Source: Oscillospiraceae bacterium (GTDB lineage Bacteria > Bacillota > Clostridia > Oscillospirales > Oscillospiraceae). From it: a stretch of 32,570 bases of DNA. Each line of letters begins with the position of its first letter. Within the stretch, counting starts at the first letter, position 1. Both the position numbers and the translations under genes were made by a program. Positions 7,134 to 15,139 of the stretch are shown one piece after another. Location: the NCBI GenBank assembly GCA_902768805.1, contig CACXMX010000045.1, positions 1-32,570 of the forward strand. The letters are read 5' to 3'. The notes beneath the pieces are model-generated. The model did not search any database. It worked only from the letters and a program-made list of their open reading frames with translations, and was not told where the DNA came from.

Positions 7134-8811
7134 ACTGACGGATACGCTCACCGGCGCGAAGGTGGACAGGATCGGCATGCCGGAGAAGGACCTGCTGATC
7201 CTGTCTCTTCGTACCCGGGAGTCGGGGACCGTCAGGCTGCTGATCTCTCTGCGCCCCGGAAGTGCGCGGATCCATCTCACCACACGCAGCTATGAAAACC
7301 CGGCGCAGCCGCCCATGTTCTGCATGCTGCTGCGCAAGCACCTGCTCGGCGCGCGCATCACCGGCTTTGAACAGCCGGAGGGCGAGCGCCTGATCGCGCT
7401 GCGCTTCGACGCCTCGGACGAGCTCAATTATCATTCGGAGCGGTCGCTGTATCTGGAGCTGATGGGCAAGGGGATCAACCTTGTCCTCGCCGACGCGGAC
7501 GGGCGGATCCTGGACTGCACCCGCAGGCTGGATTACTCGGAAAACGCGCGGCGCGCCCTGTTGCCGGGCCTTTTTTACACACTGCCGCCCGAACAGCCCA
7601 AAACGTCCTTTTTCCGCGCAGACGCCGCGGAGTTTGCCGCTCAGGCCGCTCTCGCGGACCGGGGAAGGGACTGCGCGGACTGGCTGCGCGAGACCTTCGG
7701 CGGCCTTTCGCCGATGCTCTGCCGGGAGCTGGCCTTCGGCGGTTGGGACGGCCTGGAAGCCGCGGCCGGAGAGCTGCGCGAGCTGGTGCGCGACGAGCGC
7801 TTCACCCCGGTCATGATATCCGAAAACGGGCAGGCGAAGGACTATTCCTTCACGCGGCTCAGACAGTACGCCGGGAGCGCGGAACAGACGGAATACCCGT
7901 CCTTCTGCGAACTGCTGGACGAGTTTTACGACCGCCGCGACCGGGAGGAAAACAGGCGCCGCCGCTCCTCGGAGCTAACCCGTATGGTGAACACCTCGCT
8001 CTCCCGTCTCCGCCGTAAGATCGCCGTACGGGAGCAGGAACTCTTCGCCACGGAAAAGCGGGAGGAGTACCGCCGCCGCGGCGACCTGATCACCGCGAAC
8101 ATCTACCGCCTGAAACGCGGCATGGACTCCTTCGAAGCGCAGGACTATTACGAAGAGGACGCTCCCGTAGTGACGATCCCGCTGGACCCGCGCAAAACGC
8201 CTCAGCAGAACGCAGCCGCAAACTACAAGCTCTATAACAAGGCCAAGACCGCGGCCCGCGTCCTCACGGGCCTGATCGAATCCTCCCGCGAGGAGGAGGC
8301 GTACCTGGAGAGCGTGCTGCATGAGCTCTCCCTGGCCGAGGGCGAGCGGGATCTCAACGAGATCCGCGACGAGCTCACGGAGGGCGGATATCTCAAGCCG
8401 AAGGGCGACCGGAAGCGCCGGAAAAAAACGGCTCCGTCAAGACCCCTGCGCTTCGTCTCCGGAGCGGGGGAGGAGATCTGGGTCGGGCGCAACAACGCGC
8501 AGAACGACGAGCTGACGCTCCGCACCGCCCACAGGAACGACCTGTGGCTCCACGTGCAGAAGCTTCCGGGAAGTCACGTGATCGTGCCGCAGAGAGAGGG
8601 AGAAGCCAAGGAGGAGACCGTGCGCCTGGCCGCGGATCTGGCGGCCACGTTCTCCGCCGTGCCCGAGGGCGGACGGGCGGCGGTGGACTGCGCGCTTGTC
8701 CGCAACGTGAAAAAACCCGCCGGGGCCAAGCCCGGACGGGTGATCTACACCGATTACAAAACGCTGATCGGCCGGTCGGACCCGAAGCTGAAAGAGAGAA
8801 CGGCGGAATAA
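7093..8811 (+). CDS. rqcH: RqcH-type NFACT protein (ribosome quality control)
   Basis: RqcH binds 50S subunits blocked by a peptidyl-tRNA and recruits tRNA-Ala to add C-terminal alanine tails that mark the stalled peptide for degradation. It was earlier annotated as fibronectin-binding protein A. The 572-aa protein has the family length. The NFACT-N domain carries NPAQPPMFCMLLRKHL near residue 75. Coiled-coil and helical parts, rich in Arg and Glu, span about residues 275-455. The C-terminal NFACT-R domain has NNAQNDELTLRTA and DLWLHVQKLPGSHV (about 465-500). At the position of the Asp-Arg pair of B. subtilis RqcH, this protein has Glu98-Arg99. The start is set by a GGAGG 6 nt upstream. It is the last gene before tandem terminators. 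Confidence 0.92.
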   Translation: MPLDAIVLTALRRELTDTLTGAKVDRIGMPEKDLLILSLRTRESGTVRLLISLRPGSARIHLTTRSYENPAQPPMFCMLLRKHLLGARITGFEQPEGERLIALRFDASDELNYHSERSLYLELMGKGINLVLADADGRILDCTRRLDYSENARRALLPGLFYTLPPEQPKTSFFRADAAEFAAQAALADRGRDCADWLRETFGGLSPMLCRELAFGGWDGLEAAAGELRELVRDERFTPVMISENGQAKDYSFTRLRQYAGSAEQTEYPSFCELLDEFYDRRDREENRRRRSSELTRMVNTSLSRLRRKIAVREQELFATEKREEYRRRGDLITANIYRLKRGMDSFEAQDYYEEDAPVVTIPLDPRKTPQQNAAANYKLYNKAKTAARVLTGLIESSREEEAYLESVLHELSLAEGERDLNEIRDELTEGGYLKPKGDRKRRKKTAPSRPLRFVSGAGEEIWVGRNNAQNDELTLRTAHRNDLWLHVQKLPGSHVIVPQREGEAKEETVRLAADLAATFSAVPEGGRAAVDCALVRNVKKPAGAKPGRVIYTDYKTLIGRSDPKLKERTAE

Positions 8812-8819
8812 CAGCAGCG

Positions 8820-8864
8820 GCCGGGATGACGCACGCAAACGCGGTATCCCGGCTTTTCTCTTTT
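8820..8864 (+). terminator. Intrinsic terminator 1 behind rqcH
   Basis: GCCGGGAT (8820-8827) pairs with ATCCCGGC (8846-8853), followed by TTTTCTCTTTT. The stem begins 9 nt after the rqcH stop. Confidence 0.85.
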
Positions 8865-8893
8865 CCGGCCTGCCCGGTTTCATTTCGTACCTG

Positions 8894-8937
8894 AAAGCGT
8901 CCTCTGAGCGGCAGATGCCGCCCCGGGGGCGCTTTTT
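8894..8937 (+). terminator. Intrinsic terminator 2 behind rqcH
   Basis: The outer arms 8894-8904 and 8925-8935 pair over 11 bp (two G-U), with an inner GCGGC/GCCGC hairpin, ending in a run of five T. Together with the preceding structure it insulates the trk locus from the uppP-rqcH operon. Confidence 0.7.
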
Positions 8938-9029
8938 AACGCGGTTTTAATCCCCGGGCGAAGAGCCTTAACACCATTTTTGCGCACGGTGTCGTATGAT
9001 ACAGCCAAATACCGGAAGGGGGGATCGTG

Positions 9030-10275
9030 ATGAGCAGACGTTTCGGACTGCGGCGGATGTCGCCGTTTCGGATCATTATGGCGGGCTTTATTGCCGTTAT
9101 TCTCGCCGGGACCGTGCTGCTCATGCTTCCGGTATCGTCCCGGACAGGCGCATGGACAGAGGCCGGGGTCGCACTGTTCACGGCGACCTCCGCGGTATGC
9201 GTTACGGGCCTTGTCGTGAAGGACACGGCGATCACCTGGTCGCCCTTCGGTCAGGCGGTCATCCTTCTCCTGATCCAGATCGGCGGACTGGGGATCGTCT
9301 CGCTGACGACGGCCGCGGCGGCCGCTTCCGGGAGAAAGATCTCTCTGCTGCAGCGAAGCAGCCTCCGCGAGAGCATTTCCGCCGATGAGGTCGGCGGGAT
9401 CGTGCGCATGACCGGATTCATGATCAAAGTCGCGTTTGCCGCGGAGCTGATCGGCGCGGTCCTCATGATGCCCGCTTTCTGCACGGAATTCGGCGCGGAA
9501 GGCATTTGGATGTCCGTTTTTCACTCGGTATCCGCGTTCTGCAACGCAGGATTCGACATTATGGGCGGAAAAACGGGCGCGTTTTCCTCTCTTACATATT
9601 TCAAAAGCAGAGCGGGAGTCGTGTTTCCCGTATGCTTTCTGATCATTATCGGAGGGGCTACCGCATGCAGACCAAGGTCGTTCTGGCGGCCACAGCCGCG
9701 CTGATCGCCCTCCCGGCAGCGGTGCTGTTTTTCGGGGATTATGCCGGATACGAACTGAAGGAGAGGTTCTGTCTGTCCGTGTTTCAGGCGGTCACGCCCC
9801 GTACGGCCGGCTTCAATACGGCGGACATGACGGACCTGACGAGCGCGGGCAGGGCGATGACCGTAGTGCTGATGCTCATCGGCGGGGCGCCGGGGTCTAC
9901 GGCCGGCGGCATCAAAACCACGACTTTTGCGGTGCTGCTGGCCAGATGTTCGGCCGCCGGGTGGACGACGACACGGTGAAGACCGCCTCGACCCTGCTGA
10001 CCATGTATCTCGCTTTTGCTCTGACGGGCGCCTGTGTGATCAGCACGGCGGAGGGATATCCGATCGAACCGTGCCTTTTCGAGGCGGTCTCGGCCGTCGG
10101 GACCGTCGGGCTGTCCATGGGCATAACGCCGTCGCTGGGGGCCGTTTCCCGTTCCGTGCTGATCCTGATGATGTTTTTCGGAAGAGTCGGCGGCCTTACG
10201 CTGATGTACGCGGCGCTCGGCGGCACGCGGACGGAGACGGGACTCTGTCCGGCGGAGAAGATCAGCGTCGGATGA
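9030..10275 (+). pseudogene. trkH: TrkH/KtrB potassium-transporter subunit, broken by two internal deletions
   Basis: This encodes the K+-translocating membrane subunit of a Trk/Ktr system. The start ATG 9030 follows a GGAAGGGGGG SD; GTG 9027 is an alternative. The coding frame shifts twice. Frame A runs to IIIGG at about 9656. The homologous sequence resumes two frames away at YRMQTK (9659), lacking about 20 codons of the linker between channel domains 2 and 3. The second break lies at about 9944-9946 between FAVLLA and MFGRRV, lacking about 12 codons of the linker between domains 3 and 4. Both implied deletions are 1 modulo 3 in length. All four filter motifs survive (VTGL, NAGF, TAGF, TVGL). 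The three parts sum to about 413 aa, against about 445 for KtrB. This is either a recent pseudogene or an assembly error. Linker lengths are estimated from memory of the family. Confidence 0.85.
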
Positions 10276-10300
10276 ACGACAGATCAAGGAGGACGATACC

Positions 10301-10948
10301 GTGAGATCCATTCTGCTTATCGGTCTGAATCACTTCGGATCGCTGCTGGCGAAGCAGTTTCACGACCTGGGGCATCAGGTCATGGGTGTAGACAGGGATG
10401 AAAGACGTGTTCTGGCGGTCATGCCCTATGTGACGGACGCGAAGATCGGGGACAGCACGAACCGGTCGTTCCTGCGCTCCCTGGGGATCGGCGATTACGA
10501 CGTATGCGTCGTTACCATCGGGAAGGATTTTCAAAGCTCGCTGGAGACCACATCGCTGCTCAAGGAGCTGGGAGGCAGACTCGTCGTATCCCGCGCCGAC
10601 CGGGAGGTGCAGGCAAAGTTCCTGCTGCGCAACGGCGCGGACGAGGTGCTCGACCCGGAAAAGCAGATTGCGGAATGGGCGGCCATCCGTTACGGCTCCG
10701 ACCATGTCCTCGACTATATCAAGCTGGACGACGCCCACGCCATCTATGAGGTCTCCGTTCCGCAGGACTGGATCGGGAAGAGGGTCGGCCAGCTGGACAT
10801 CAGAAAGCGCTACGGGATCAACATCATGGCGCTGAAGGAAAACGGGAAAATGGATCTTTCCGTTTCGCCGGAGACTGTCCTGACGGGCAGCAAGACGATG
10901 CTGGTTCTGGGAGAACGAAAAGCGATCCGCAGATGCTTCCGCATCTAG
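10301..10948 (+). CDS. trkA: TrkA/KtrA-type RCK regulatory subunit
   Basis: This cytosolic subunit gates the TrkH/KtrB channel in response to nucleotide (NAD(H), ATP/ADP) binding. The 215-aa protein has one RCK_N Rossmann domain (GLNHFG at residues 8-13, then GVDRDE with the nucleotide-ribose-binding Asp31) and a C-terminal RCK_C (TrkA-C) domain from about residue 140. It is thus of the single-RCK KtrA size, half the length of E. coli TrkA. The GTG start at 10301 has a full AAGGAGG SD 8 nt upstream. It follows trkH after 25 nt and appears intact, although trkH is broken. Confidence 0.93.
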   Translation: MRSILLIGLNHFGSLLAKQFHDLGHQVMGVDRDERRVLAVMPYVTDAKIGDSTNRSFLRSLGIGDYDVCVVTIGKDFQSSLETTSLLKELGGRLVVSRADREVQAKFLLRNGADEVLDPEKQIAEWAAIRYGSDHVLDYIKLDDAHAIYEVSVPQDWIGKRVGQLDIRKRYGINIMALKENGKMDLSVSPETVLTGSKTMLVLGERKAIRRCFRI

Positions 10949-10973
10949 AGAAGTCACCGAAAGGAGCCGTGTC

Positions 10974-11132
10974 ATGGAAAACATCATACTGATCCCCATC
11001 ATGATCTTCGTCTTCGCGTTCGGCTTTTTTGTGGCCGATCTGCTCGGCCGTACGCCGGATGAACGCGGACGCGGGGGAAACGGCCGCGTTCCGGAAAAGA
11101 GAAACGAAAGACGCGCCGATAGGCGCAATTAG
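10974..11132 (+). CDS. Small single-span membrane protein of the trk-kdp locus
   Basis: This is a 52-aa ORF between trkA and kdpD, below common gene-caller cut-offs. It starts at an ATG with SD AAAGGAG 7 nt upstream and lies 25 nt behind trkA. The first about 25 residues form one strongly hydrophobic helix (MENIILIPIMIFVFAFGFF, then VADLL). The rest is a very basic hydrophilic tail rich in Arg, Gly and Asn that should face the cytoplasm. I do not recognise a named family. Its size and position recall small K+-transporter subunits such as KdpF, but there is no sequence evidence for that. The good SD, operon spacing and clear membrane profile support a real gene. Confidence 0.7.
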   Translation: MENIILIPIMIFVFAFGFFVADLLGRTPDERGRGGNGRVPEKRNERRADRRN

Positions 11133-11147
11133 TTTTTCGCCGAACGC

Positions 11148-11176
11148 TTCAACGAAAGGGATATCCGTGATATAAT
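11148..11176 (+). promoter_or_regulatory. Promoter upstream of kdpD
   Basis: There is a perfect TATAAT (11171-11176) with an extended -10 TG (TGATATAAT) and, 17 nt upstream, a weak -35 TTCAAC (11148-11153). This would let kdpDE be expressed apart from the broken trkH. Confidence 0.65.
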
Positions 11177-11208
11177 ACTTTTCATCTCCGGAGAGAGGAG
11201 GGCGCCGT

Positions 11209-13185
11209 ATGGGCATACAGTCCGAATCAAGCGAGCACATCCTCGTATGCATCTCCCCGTCGCCTTCCAATCCGAAGGTCGTGTCCGCGGCGGCGAGAAT
11301 GGCGGAGGCCTTTCAGGCCACGCTGACGGCCGTGTATGTAAAGCCCACAAATTACGAGGCTCTGCCAGAGGGGGACAGGGCCCGCCTGCAGAACAACATC
11401 CGTTTTGCCGAGCGGAACGGGGCGTCGGTAACGACGATCGTGGGAGACGATGTCCCCTCGCAGGTCGCCGAATACGCCCGTATTTCCGACACTACGAAGA
11501 TCGTGGTGGGCAGGAGCGGGATGAAGCGGCGGCATTTCTGGAGCAGGACTCCCCTGACGGAGCAGATCATCCTCAACGTCCCGGATCTGGACGTATATAT
11601 CATTCCGGATTCCGCGGTGGATTTCTCGCGGCAGAAGGAGCGGTCGCGTGTCGCCGATTCCATCCGCCCTACGCTCAGAGAACTGATCGTGACGCTGCTG
11701 CTGATGGCCGCGGCCACGCTCATCGGACTGGTCTTCCTGCGATCGGGCTTTTCGGAGGCCAATATCATCACGGTGTTCATCCTGGGGGTGCTGCTCGTCT
11801 CCGTGGTGACGGTCAGCCCGCTGTTCGGCGTGCTGGGCTCGCTGGCGGGCGTTTTGCTCTTCAACTGGTTTTTTATCGAACCCAGATACAGCTTTCACAC
11901 CTATGAGACGGAATACGCCGTTACCTTCGCCATCATGCTCGCCTCCTCGCTGATCACCGGGACGCTCGCGAACCGGATCAAGCAGAACGGACGCCACGCG
12001 GCAAGGGAGGCGTTTCGCACCAAGGTCCTGCTGGATACCAACCAGCTTCTGCAGAAGGCGGAGAACCCCGAGGAGGCGATCCGCGTCACGGCGCGGCAGA
12101 TCATCACGCTGCTGAACAGGGACGTGGTCATTTACTCCCGCAGCGAGAGCGGGGGACTGGGCGACCGGGCGGAATTCGGCGTATTCCGCTCCGAACCCGA
12201 GCCGGCCGTCCGGGATGAGAACGAAAGAGAGATCTGCGAATGGGTGTTCGCCAACCGGCAGTCCGCCGGAGCCCATCTGGAGCGGTTCGGAAAGGCGGGG
12301 GCGCAGTATCATCCGATCTGCCTGAACGGCTGCTCCTACGGCGTGCTGGTGATCCGGCTGAACGGCGGCCTTCCCGATACGTTTGAAAACAGCATCATGA
12401 TGTCCATACTCGGTGAGTGCGCCCTGGCTCTGGAGAACCTGCGGAACGCGGAGGAAAAGGAGAGAGCCTCCGTCATGATGCGCAACGAGCAGCTCCGCGC
12501 GAACCTGCTGCGCTCCATCTCCCACGACATCCGCACGCCCCTGACCTCCGTGTCCGGGAACGCGAGCAACCTGCTGGCCCATTACAAGCAGCTCGACGAC
12601 CGGACGCTGGAACAGATCTTTTCGGATATCTACGACGACTCCGAGTGGCTGATCGACCTGGTGGAGAACCTGCTGTCCATATCGCGCATAGAAAACGGCC
12701 AGATGGAGCTCCACCGGTCGCTGGAGGTCATGGACGACGTCATTGAGGAAGCGCTCAAACACGCGGACAGGGAAGCGAAGCGCCATCATATCTCGATAGA
12801 ACCGTCCGAAGAGATCCTGCTGGTGAATATGGACGCCGGGCTGATCATGCAGGTGCTGATCAACCTGATCAACAACGCCGTGAAGAACACCCCGGAGGGA
12901 TCGGAGATCACCGTCCGCAGCGGAAGAAAAGGGGAGTGGGCCGTCGTGAGCGTCACAGACAACGGGCCCGGCATCCCGGACGCCATCAAGGATCAGGTTT
13001 TCGAGATGTTCTTCACAGGCCGGAACAAGGTGGCCGACGGACGCAGAGGCCTGGGGCTGGGACTGGCGCTGTGCAAGTCGATCGTTGAGGCGCACAACGG
13101 CCGGATCACGCTCACCGACAATGAGCCGACGGGATGCCGATTTACCGTGGAGCTTCCCGTTAAGGAGGTGCGGATCGATGAATGA
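11209..13185 (+). CDS. kdpD: KdpD-type sensor histidine kinase lacking the N-terminal Kdp ATPase domain
   Basis: This membrane histidine kinase responds to K+ or turgor and should phosphorylate the adjacent KdpE. The 658-aa order is: universal-stress-protein-like domain (about residues 10-140); DUF4118 with four membrane helices (about 160-250, including FNWFFIEPRYSF); GAF-like region (about 280-410); HisKA with the phospho-acceptor His439 in SHDIRTPLTSVSG; HATPase with N, G1 and G2 boxes (NLINNAVKNTPEG, DNGPGIP, GLGLGLALCK). The roughly 210-residue N-terminal domain of E. coli KdpD with its Walker motifs is absent. Its start has SD GAGAGGAGG. Its 3' end overlaps kdpE by 8 nt. Without kdpFABC here, control of the trk genes is a plausible inference. 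Confidence 0.9.
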   Translation: MGIQSESSEHILVCISPSPSNPKVVSAAARMAEAFQATLTAVYVKPTNYEALPEGDRARLQNNIRFAERNGASVTTIVGDDVPSQVAEYARISDTTKIVVGRSGMKRRHFWSRTPLTEQIILNVPDLDVYIIPDSAVDFSRQKERSRVADSIRPTLRELIVTLLLMAAATLIGLVFLRSGFSEANIITVFILGVLLVSVVTVSPLFGVLGSLAGVLLFNWFFIEPRYSFHTYETEYAVTFAIMLASSLITGTLANRIKQNGRHAAREAFRTKVLLDTNQLLQKAENPEEAIRVTARQIITLLNRDVVIYSRSESGGLGDRAEFGVFRSEPEPAVRDENEREICEWVFANRQSAGAHLERFGKAGAQYHPICLNGCSYGVLVIRLNGGLPDTFENSIMMSILGECALALENLRNAEEKERASVMMRNEQLRANLLRSISHDIRTPLTSVSGNASNLLAHYKQLDDRTLEQIFSDIYDDSEWLIDLVENLLSISRIENGQMELHRSLEVMDDVIEEALKHADREAKRHHISIEPSEEILLVNMDAGLIMQVLINLINNAVKNTPEGSEITVRSGRKGEWAVVSVTDNGPGIPDAIKDQVFEMFFTGRNKVADGRRGLGLGLALCKSIVEAHNGRITLTDNEPTGCRFTVELPVKEVRIDE

Positions 13186-13885
13186 ATCGACAGTCCTGGT
13201 GATAGAGGACGACATCCCTGTCCGGAATCTGATCATCACCACGCTGAAAACACATGATTACGGCTGCCTGACGGCGGCAGACGGTTCCGAGGCGATCATG
13301 ATGGCGTCCTCGCACAACCCGGACGTCGTCTTCCTGGATCTCGGCCTGCCGGACATGGACGGGATCGACGTCATCCGCAGGATCAGAAGCTGGTCCAACA
13401 TGCCCATCATCGTCATCAGCGCCAGAAGCGACGACACGGACAAGATCGAGGCGCTCGACGCCGGCGCGGACGATTATCTTACCAAGCCTTTCTCGGTGGA
13501 GGAGCTGCTGGCCCGCCTGAGGGCGACGGTGCGGCGGCTGCACATGATGACCGGGGGCTCCGCGGCGGACCGCTCGGTATACACGAACGGAAAGCTGACG
13601 ATAGACTATTCCGCGGGATATGCCGCGCTCAACGGCGAAGAACTGAAGCTCACGCCCATTGAGTACCGGCTGCTGTGCCTGCTGGCGAAGAATACCGGGA
13701 AAGTGCTCACTCACAACTATATCACCCGCAATATCTGGGGCAGAAGCTGGGACAACGACACGGCCTCGCTGCGCGTCTATATGACGATGCTCAGGAAAAA
13801 GCTGGACTCTCCGCCGGACTCGCCGGGGTATATACAGACCCACATCGGCATCGGCTACCGCATGATAAAGGTCGACGAAAGCTGA
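13178..13885 (+). CDS. kdpE: KdpE-type OmpR-family response regulator
   Basis: This is a DNA-binding response regulator paired with the upstream kinase. The start ATG 13178 overlaps the kdpD stop and has the SD AAGGAGG about 10 nt upstream; a longer reading frame begins inside kdpD and is rejected. The product is 235 aa. The receiver domain shows the acidic pair D11-D12, phospho-acceptor Asp54 (VVFLDLGLPDMDG) and Lys103 (LTKPFS). The C-terminal winged helix (about residues 135-230) ends in the usual TVRRVGYR-like segment, here HIGIGYRM. Target genes are likely local, but no operator is recognisable. Confidence 0.93.
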   Translation: MNESTVLVIEDDIPVRNLIITTLKTHDYGCLTAADGSEAIMMASSHNPDVVFLDLGLPDMDGIDVIRRIRSWSNMPIIVISARSDDTDKIEALDAGADDYLTKPFSVEELLARLRATVRRLHMMTGGSAADRSVYTNGKLTIDYSAGYAALNGEELKLTPIEYRLLCLLAKNTGKVLTHNYITRNIWGRSWDNDTASLRVYMTMLRKKLDSPPDSPGYIQTHIGIGYRMIKVDES

Positions 13886-13941
13886 CCGCCGGCCCGGTGT
13901 GCGTTTTCCGATCCCGGGCGGATCGCGGGATAAAAAAGTAC

Positions 13942-13970
13942 TTGCATTCTCGCGGCCTTTATGGTAAATT
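13942..13970 (+). promoter_or_regulatory. Promoter of rplS
   Basis: TTGCAT (13942-13947), a 17-nt spacer and TAAATT (13965-13970) precede a roughly 80-nt leader. Confidence 0.7.
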
Positions 13971-13974
13971 ATCT

Positions 13975-14059
13975 AAGCTGTGTTTTCGGACACAGGAAAA
14001 CGGACGGTCCTCTGCCGTTTGCGTCGGTAAGAACGTCTATGAATAAAGGAAGGATCATC
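13975..14059 (+). promoter_or_regulatory. rplS leader with two stem-loops, possible autoregulatory L19 leader
   Basis: CTGTGT/ACACAG and AAACGG/CCGTTT form successive hairpins between the promoter and the SD (AAGGAAGG). L19 leaders are known in Firmicutes. I cannot confirm a match to that family from the sequence alone. Confidence 0.35.
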
Positions 14060-14404
14060 ATGGATCTCATTCAGACGCTTACCGCAAACTACATGAAGCC
14101 CGAGCTGCCGGAGATGAACGTGGGCGACACCGTTCGCGTCACTCTTCGCGTCAAGGAAGGCAGCCGCGAGCGCACCCAGGCGTTCGAGGGCACCATCATC
14201 GCCAGAAAGCATGGCGGCATCAACGAGACCATCACCGTGCGGCGCATTTCCTACGGTGTGGGCTGCGAGAAGGTCTTCCCCGTCCATTCTCCCAGCATCG
14301 TCTCCGTGGAGACCATTCGCCGCGGCAAAGTCCACAGAGCCAAGCTGTACTACCTGCGCGACCGCGTGGGCAAGGCGGCCAAGGTCAAGGCGAAGGTCAA
14401 CTGA
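14060..14404 (+). CDS. rplS: 50S ribosomal protein L19
   Basis: L19 sits at the 30S-50S interface of the ribosome. The 114-aa product has the family's usual length and core: [19 protein letters not shown] in the first half, then [20 protein letters not shown] and [19 protein letters not shown]. The start ATG 14060 follows AAGGAAGG; a longer frame reading through the leader is rejected. It has its own promoter and a terminator right after the stop, so it appears to be a monocistronic unit placed ahead of lepB, a common order in Firmicutes. Confidence 0.97.
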   Translation: MDLIQTLTANYMKPELPEMNVGDTVRVTLRVKEGSRERTQAFEGTIIARKHGGINETITVRRISYGVGCEKVFPVHSPSIVSVETIRRGKVHRAKLYYLRDRVGKAAKVKAKVN

Positions 14405-14427
14405 GCCGGACGGATCATTCCGGAACG

Positions 14428-14462
14428 AAAACAGCCGAGGACATTTGTCTTCGGCTGTTTTT
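14428..14462 (+). terminator. Intrinsic terminator of rplS
   Basis: AACAGCCGAGGAC pairs with GTCTTCGGCTGTT (one G-U) around ATTT, flanked by A4 and T5. It starts 24 nt after the rplS stop. Confidence 0.92.
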
Positions 14463-14473
14463 CATGCGGCGGC

Positions 14474-14502
14474 TTGCGCGCTCGCCGAAATTGATTTATA
14501 AT
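14474..14502 (+). promoter_or_regulatory. Promoter of the lepB operon
   Basis: TTGCGC (14474-14479), 17 nt, then a perfect TATAAT (14497-14502). It lies directly behind the rplS terminator. Confidence 0.8.
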
Positions 14503-14545
14503 ATTATGACCTGTTGTCGACTTAATTGATACGGAAGGTTTTTGT

Positions 14546-15139
14546 ATGAACGAGACATGGCCCGAAATCAAAAAACGCAAGATGATCGAGCGCCGCGGCG
14601 AGACCTTTGACTGGGTGCAGTCCCTGACGGTGGCGCTGCTCGTGTGCGTTCTGGTATTTACCTTTCTCATCCGCGAGGTCCGCGTATCGGGCACGTCCAT
14701 GCTCGACACGCTCTACGACGGAGACCGTCTTCTGATCTCCGACCTTTTCTACAGTCCCCGCCGCGGCGACATCGTGGTCCTGCGCAAGGAGAGCTTCAGC
14801 TCTGAACCGCTGGTCAAGCGCGTGATCGCCCTGGAGGGGGAGCGGGTGAACATCGATTTTGAGAAAGGCGTCGTATACGTCAACGGCGAGGCTCTCGACG
14901 AGCCCTACACCCTGGAGCCCACCTACCGGCGCATAGATTTCGAGGAGGAGCTCGAGGTCCCGGAGGGATGTCTGTTCGTTATGGGGGACAACCGCAACGG
15001 CTCGACCGACAGCAGAGACCTGCGGATCGGCTGCATCGACGAGCGGCTGATCATGGGGCGCGCCCTGTTTCTGGTCGTGCCCGGAACGGATATCGACGGA
15101 GACGGGCGGGACTGGTCCCGCATAGGATTCATAAGCTGA
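14546..15139 (+). CDS. lepB: Type I signal peptidase
   Basis: This membrane-anchored serine protease (family S26) cleaves signal peptides from exported proteins. The 197-aa protein has a short basic cytosolic N-terminus and one transmembrane helix (about residues 24-42). The catalytic Ser51 lies in VSGTSM and the general base Lys91 in LVKRVIALEG. The box GDNRNGSTDSRD follows near residue 146. The single-helix layout is typical of Gram-positive type I signal peptidases. It is the first gene of lepB-rbgA-rnhB-yraN, and its stop overlaps the rbgA start (TGATG). Confidence 0.95.
   Translation: MNETWPEIKKRKMIERRGETFDWVQSLTVALLVCVLVFTFLIREVRVSGTSMLDTLYDGDRLLISDLFYSPRRGDIVVLRKESFSSEPLVKRVIALEGERVNIDFEKGVVYVNGEALDEPYTLEPTYRRIDFEEELEVPEGCLFVMGDNRNGSTDSRDLRIGCIDERLIMGRALFLVVPGTDIDGDGRDWSRIGFIS

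Noticed and set aside
8968-9000. Promoter TTAACA ... TATGAT before trkH
   Set aside because: The spacer is 21 nt, too long for a convincing vegetative promoter, although the locus must have a promoter in this gap.
9506-9979. Separate 157-aa gene within the trk locus
   Set aside because: Its second half is the middle of TrkH in a shifted frame, and its first part is out-of-frame trkH, so it is treated as part of the pseudogene.
11227-13242. 671-aa minus-strand ORF antisense to kdpD
   Set aside because: The opposite strand has a full histidine kinase with all boxes, and the antisense product has no domain character.
13886-13941. Terminator of kdpE
   Set aside because: ATCCCG/CGGGAT form a stem, but it is followed by A residues on the plus strand, so it does not qualify as an intrinsic terminator.
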